A stretch of DNA of 6,783 nt from Zoogloeaceae bacterium. Lineage in GTDB: Bacteria > Pseudomonadota > Gammaproteobacteria > Burkholderiales > Rhodocyclaceae. The position numbers were made by a program, and so were the translations under genes. The DNA is taken from positions 1 through 6,783 of the forward strand of contig JAITDH010000203.1 in assembly GCA_031282665.1 (NCBI GenBank). Direction: 5' to 3'. Shown here piece by piece: positions 5,178-6,783 of the stretch (the stretch's first letter is position 1; the number at the start of each line of letters is the position of its first letter). The notes beneath the pieces were generated by a model. It was not told where the DNA came from. It ran no database searches and saw nothing but the letters and a program-made list of their open reading frames with translations.

Positions 5178-6783
5178 AAACCGTATCTGGCGAGGGTTGC
5201 TTTCCTTGGGGGTATGCGTGGCCTCCCCGGCCGCATTCGCGGCCGAAACACAGGCTACGCAACCGCAGCCCGGCAGCCTGGGTGTGATTGCCGCATTCGG
5301 CGTTTTCTTCTTCACCCTCCTGACGGCAAAGTGGGCGGCGGAAAAAAGCCGCGAGGACGCCGAATGCCATCCGGAACTGCGCACCATCAACGGCTTCCAG
5401 AACGGCCTGGCCATTACCGGCTGCTACCTTTCCATTGCCGCCCTGCTGGGCATTCCCGCCCTGGCGGCCGCGCATGGACAGGCGGCCATGGTCGCCATCC
5501 TCGGTTTTTTCGCCGGCTGGCCCCTGCTTTCGCTCCTGGCCGAACGCCTGCACAACATTGGCGGCTATACCTTCGCCGACCTCATCGCCTGGCGTTTCCC
5601 GGACAACAGGGTGCGGATCTTCGCCGCGCTCGCCGTCTTCGCCATCGCGATTCCCTATCTCGCCGTGCAACTCCTCGGCGCGGGACAACTGCTGCGCCTT
5701 CTGTTCGGATTCGAATACTGGCTGGCCATCGTCATCGCGGGGGCGCTGCTGCTTGCCTACTGCAACATGAGCGGCCTGAGCGCCGCCACCTGGCTGCAAA
5801 TCGTCAAGGCCATCCTGCTTCTTTGCGGCATGTTTCTCTTCGTCGTCCTCGTGCTCTGGAAGCTGGGCGTCCAGGCCGACCTCTTCCATGCGCGCGTGCT
5901 GGAACTGAAGGCCATGTTGCAAACGGACGCAAGCCCCGCCAACGCCTCGCCGGCCTTCCCCATCCTGGATGATCCCCTTTCCCTCTTTTCCCTCGGCCTG
6001 ACCCTGTGCCTCGGCAACCTCGGTCTGCCGCACACGCTCGCGCGCTTCTCCCAGGTTCCCGACGCCAGGGAAGCGCGCAAATCCTCCCTCTGGGCCAGCC
6101 TGTGGGTGGGATTCTTCTGCCTTGCCATGGGCATCGTCGTGTCCGGCATGGAAGCGGTCAACCAGAAAACCCGTTTTTTCGATCTCGCCCTCGTGCGCCA
6201 GGACGGCGGCAACATGGTCATCCTCTACTTCGCGCGTCTCCTGGGCAACGAAATCTTCATGGGCGCGCTTGTCGCCATTGCCCTGGTTTCGCTTGCCGCC
6301 GTCGCCGTGGGGATGGCGCGCGCCGCCGCCGCCGCGCTTTCCAACGACCTTTACGCCCTCGTCCTCTGCCGCGGCAAGGCCAGCGCCGGGAAGGAAAAAA
6401 AGCTGTTCGACCTGGCGCTTGCCCTGCTCTTCGTCGTCGCCACCCTGCTCGCCCTCACGCTCACGCGCTGCAACCTCGCGCTCGCGCTCGCCTTCGTCCT
6501 TGCCATCGCCGCCTCCAGCACCGCCCCCGTCCTCCTCCTCACCCTGTTCTGGAAGGATTGCACCAGCCGCGGCCTCGTTTGCGGCGGCATCGCCGGACTC
6601 CTGTCCGCGCTCGTTGCCGGTTTCTTTTCCCCCATGCTCTGGGTCGACCTGCTGAACCGGGAAAGCCCGCTCTTTCCCTACGCCTTCCCCACCCTCTTTT
6701 CCGCCAGCGCCGCTTTCCTGGTCGCCGGCATCGTCTCCCTGGCGGACCGCGGCAAGAACGCGCAAAAGGAACGCGCCGCCTGG
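5164..6783 (+). CDS. ActP-like sodium:solute symporter (SSS family), 3' end outside the window
   Basis: The frame is open from the ATG at 5164 to the last base (540 codons, no stop). ActP proteins are about 550 aa, so only a short tail is missing. A signal-like N-terminus (about 1-26, ending SPAAFA) precedes about 13 hydrophobic segments. Alignment from memory with E. coli ActP shows shared landmarks: INGFQNGLAITG (75-86), GWPLLSLLAERL (118-129), GGYTFADLIAWR (133-144), GAGQLLRLLFG (172-182), ATWLQIVKAILLL (208-220), GNLGLPHTLARF (284-295), DAREARKSS (300-308) and ALSNDLYALV (391-400). ActP takes up acetate and other short carboxylates with sodium. The substrate here is unknown, because several helix residues differ: C87 where ActP has Asp in GDYMS, SIAA for SAAS nearby, and R386 within the helix GMARAAAAALS before the NDLY motif, where ActP has a Leu. 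It probably works with the overlapping small membrane protein upstream. Confidence 0.87.
   Translation, partial: MKARENRIWRGLLSLGVCVASPAAFAAETQATQPQPGSLGVIAAFGVFFFTLLTAKWAAEKSREDAECHPELRTINGFQNGLAITGCYLSIAALLGIPALAAAHGQAAMVAILGFFAGWPLLSLLAERLHNIGGYTFADLIAWRFPDNRVRIFAALAVFAIAIPYLAVQLLGAGQLLRLLFGFEYWLAIVIAGALLLAYCNMSGLSAATWLQIVKAILLLCGMFLFVVLVLWKLGVQADLFHARVLELKAMLQTDASPANASPAFPILDDPLSLFSLGLTLCLGNLGLPHTLARFSQVPDAREARKSSLWASLWVGFFCLAMGIVVSGMEAVNQKTRFFDLALVRQDGGNMVILYFARLLGNEIFMGALVAIALVSLAAVAVGMARAAAAALSNDLYALVLCRGKASAGKEKKLFDLALALLFVVATLLALTLTRCNLALALAFVLAIAASSTAPVLLLTLFWKDCTSRGLVCGGIAGLLSALVAGFFSPMLWVDLLNRESPLFPYAFPTLFSASAAFLVAGIVSLADRGKNAQKERAAW

Noticed and set aside
4323..5414. Minus-strand open frames across the Nif3-like gene and small membrane protein (also 4022-4870)
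   Set aside because: They are rich in Arg, Pro and Ala without motifs, and antisense to well-supported genes.
5113..6765. Long minus-strand open frame of 550 codons
   Set aside because: It is antisense to the symporter, with a product dominated by Glu, Gly and Asp and no domain pattern. The plus strand encodes a convincing ActP-like protein through the same bases.

Overview
The window looks like part of a high-GC proteobacterial chromosome, most likely a betaproteobacterium. The clues are GC-rich codon use from about position 1945 onward, a gluQ-type tRNA-modification gene, a DegS/AlgW-type periplasmic protease and a divergent Nif3/YbgI gene. The lineage is inferred from family resemblance and gene context, not proven. 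There are two parts: an AT-richer accessory segment (1 to about 1940) and a housekeeping or core segment (about 1945 to 6783).

Accessory segment. The left edge holds the last 51 codons of an antitoxin of the 'addiction module component' type. An ATGA overlap starts what may be its toxin partner, but that frame stops after 17 codons. A noncoding stretch of about 240 bp follows. It carries a hairpin with a T-run in minus-strand orientation and two 21-bp direct repeats that could be the end of a transposon. On the minus strand come a 255-residue soluble protein (401..1168) and, 3 bp upstream of it, the remains of a polymorphic-toxin C-terminal domain (1172..1923). The toxin part resembles the restriction-endonuclease-fold family Tox-REase-7: a GVDMWGRN stretch, an EVK catalytic motif and a family-like C-terminus. 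It is broken by a frameshift in the nuclease domain and has no start codon. The 255-residue protein is therefore best read as the cognate immunity protein, left intact beside a dead toxin.

Junction. The toxin remnant runs directly into the 3' end of gluQ. The last 15 or so codons of gluQ are AT-rich and unlike the family, and its stop codon lies inside a perfect 9-bp inverted repeat. The island probably joined the chromosome here and replaced the native gluQ terminus.

Core segment. gluQ (minus strand) follows a membrane-anchored, single-PDZ HtrA protease (degS-like) in a probable operon. The protease gene starts only 11 bp from a divergent nif3/ybgI gene. Downstream on the plus strand are a small two-helix membrane protein and an ActP-like sodium:solute symporter, with overlapping reading frames. 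The symporter runs off the right edge; 540 codons are present, close to full length. It keeps the ActP architecture but departs from ActP at residues in the helices expected to bind sodium, so its substrate and coupling ion are open questions.

The most notable content is the decayed toxin with its retained immunity gene and the way this cassette abuts gluQ. I see no CRISPR array, tRNA, rRNA or complete transposase gene.
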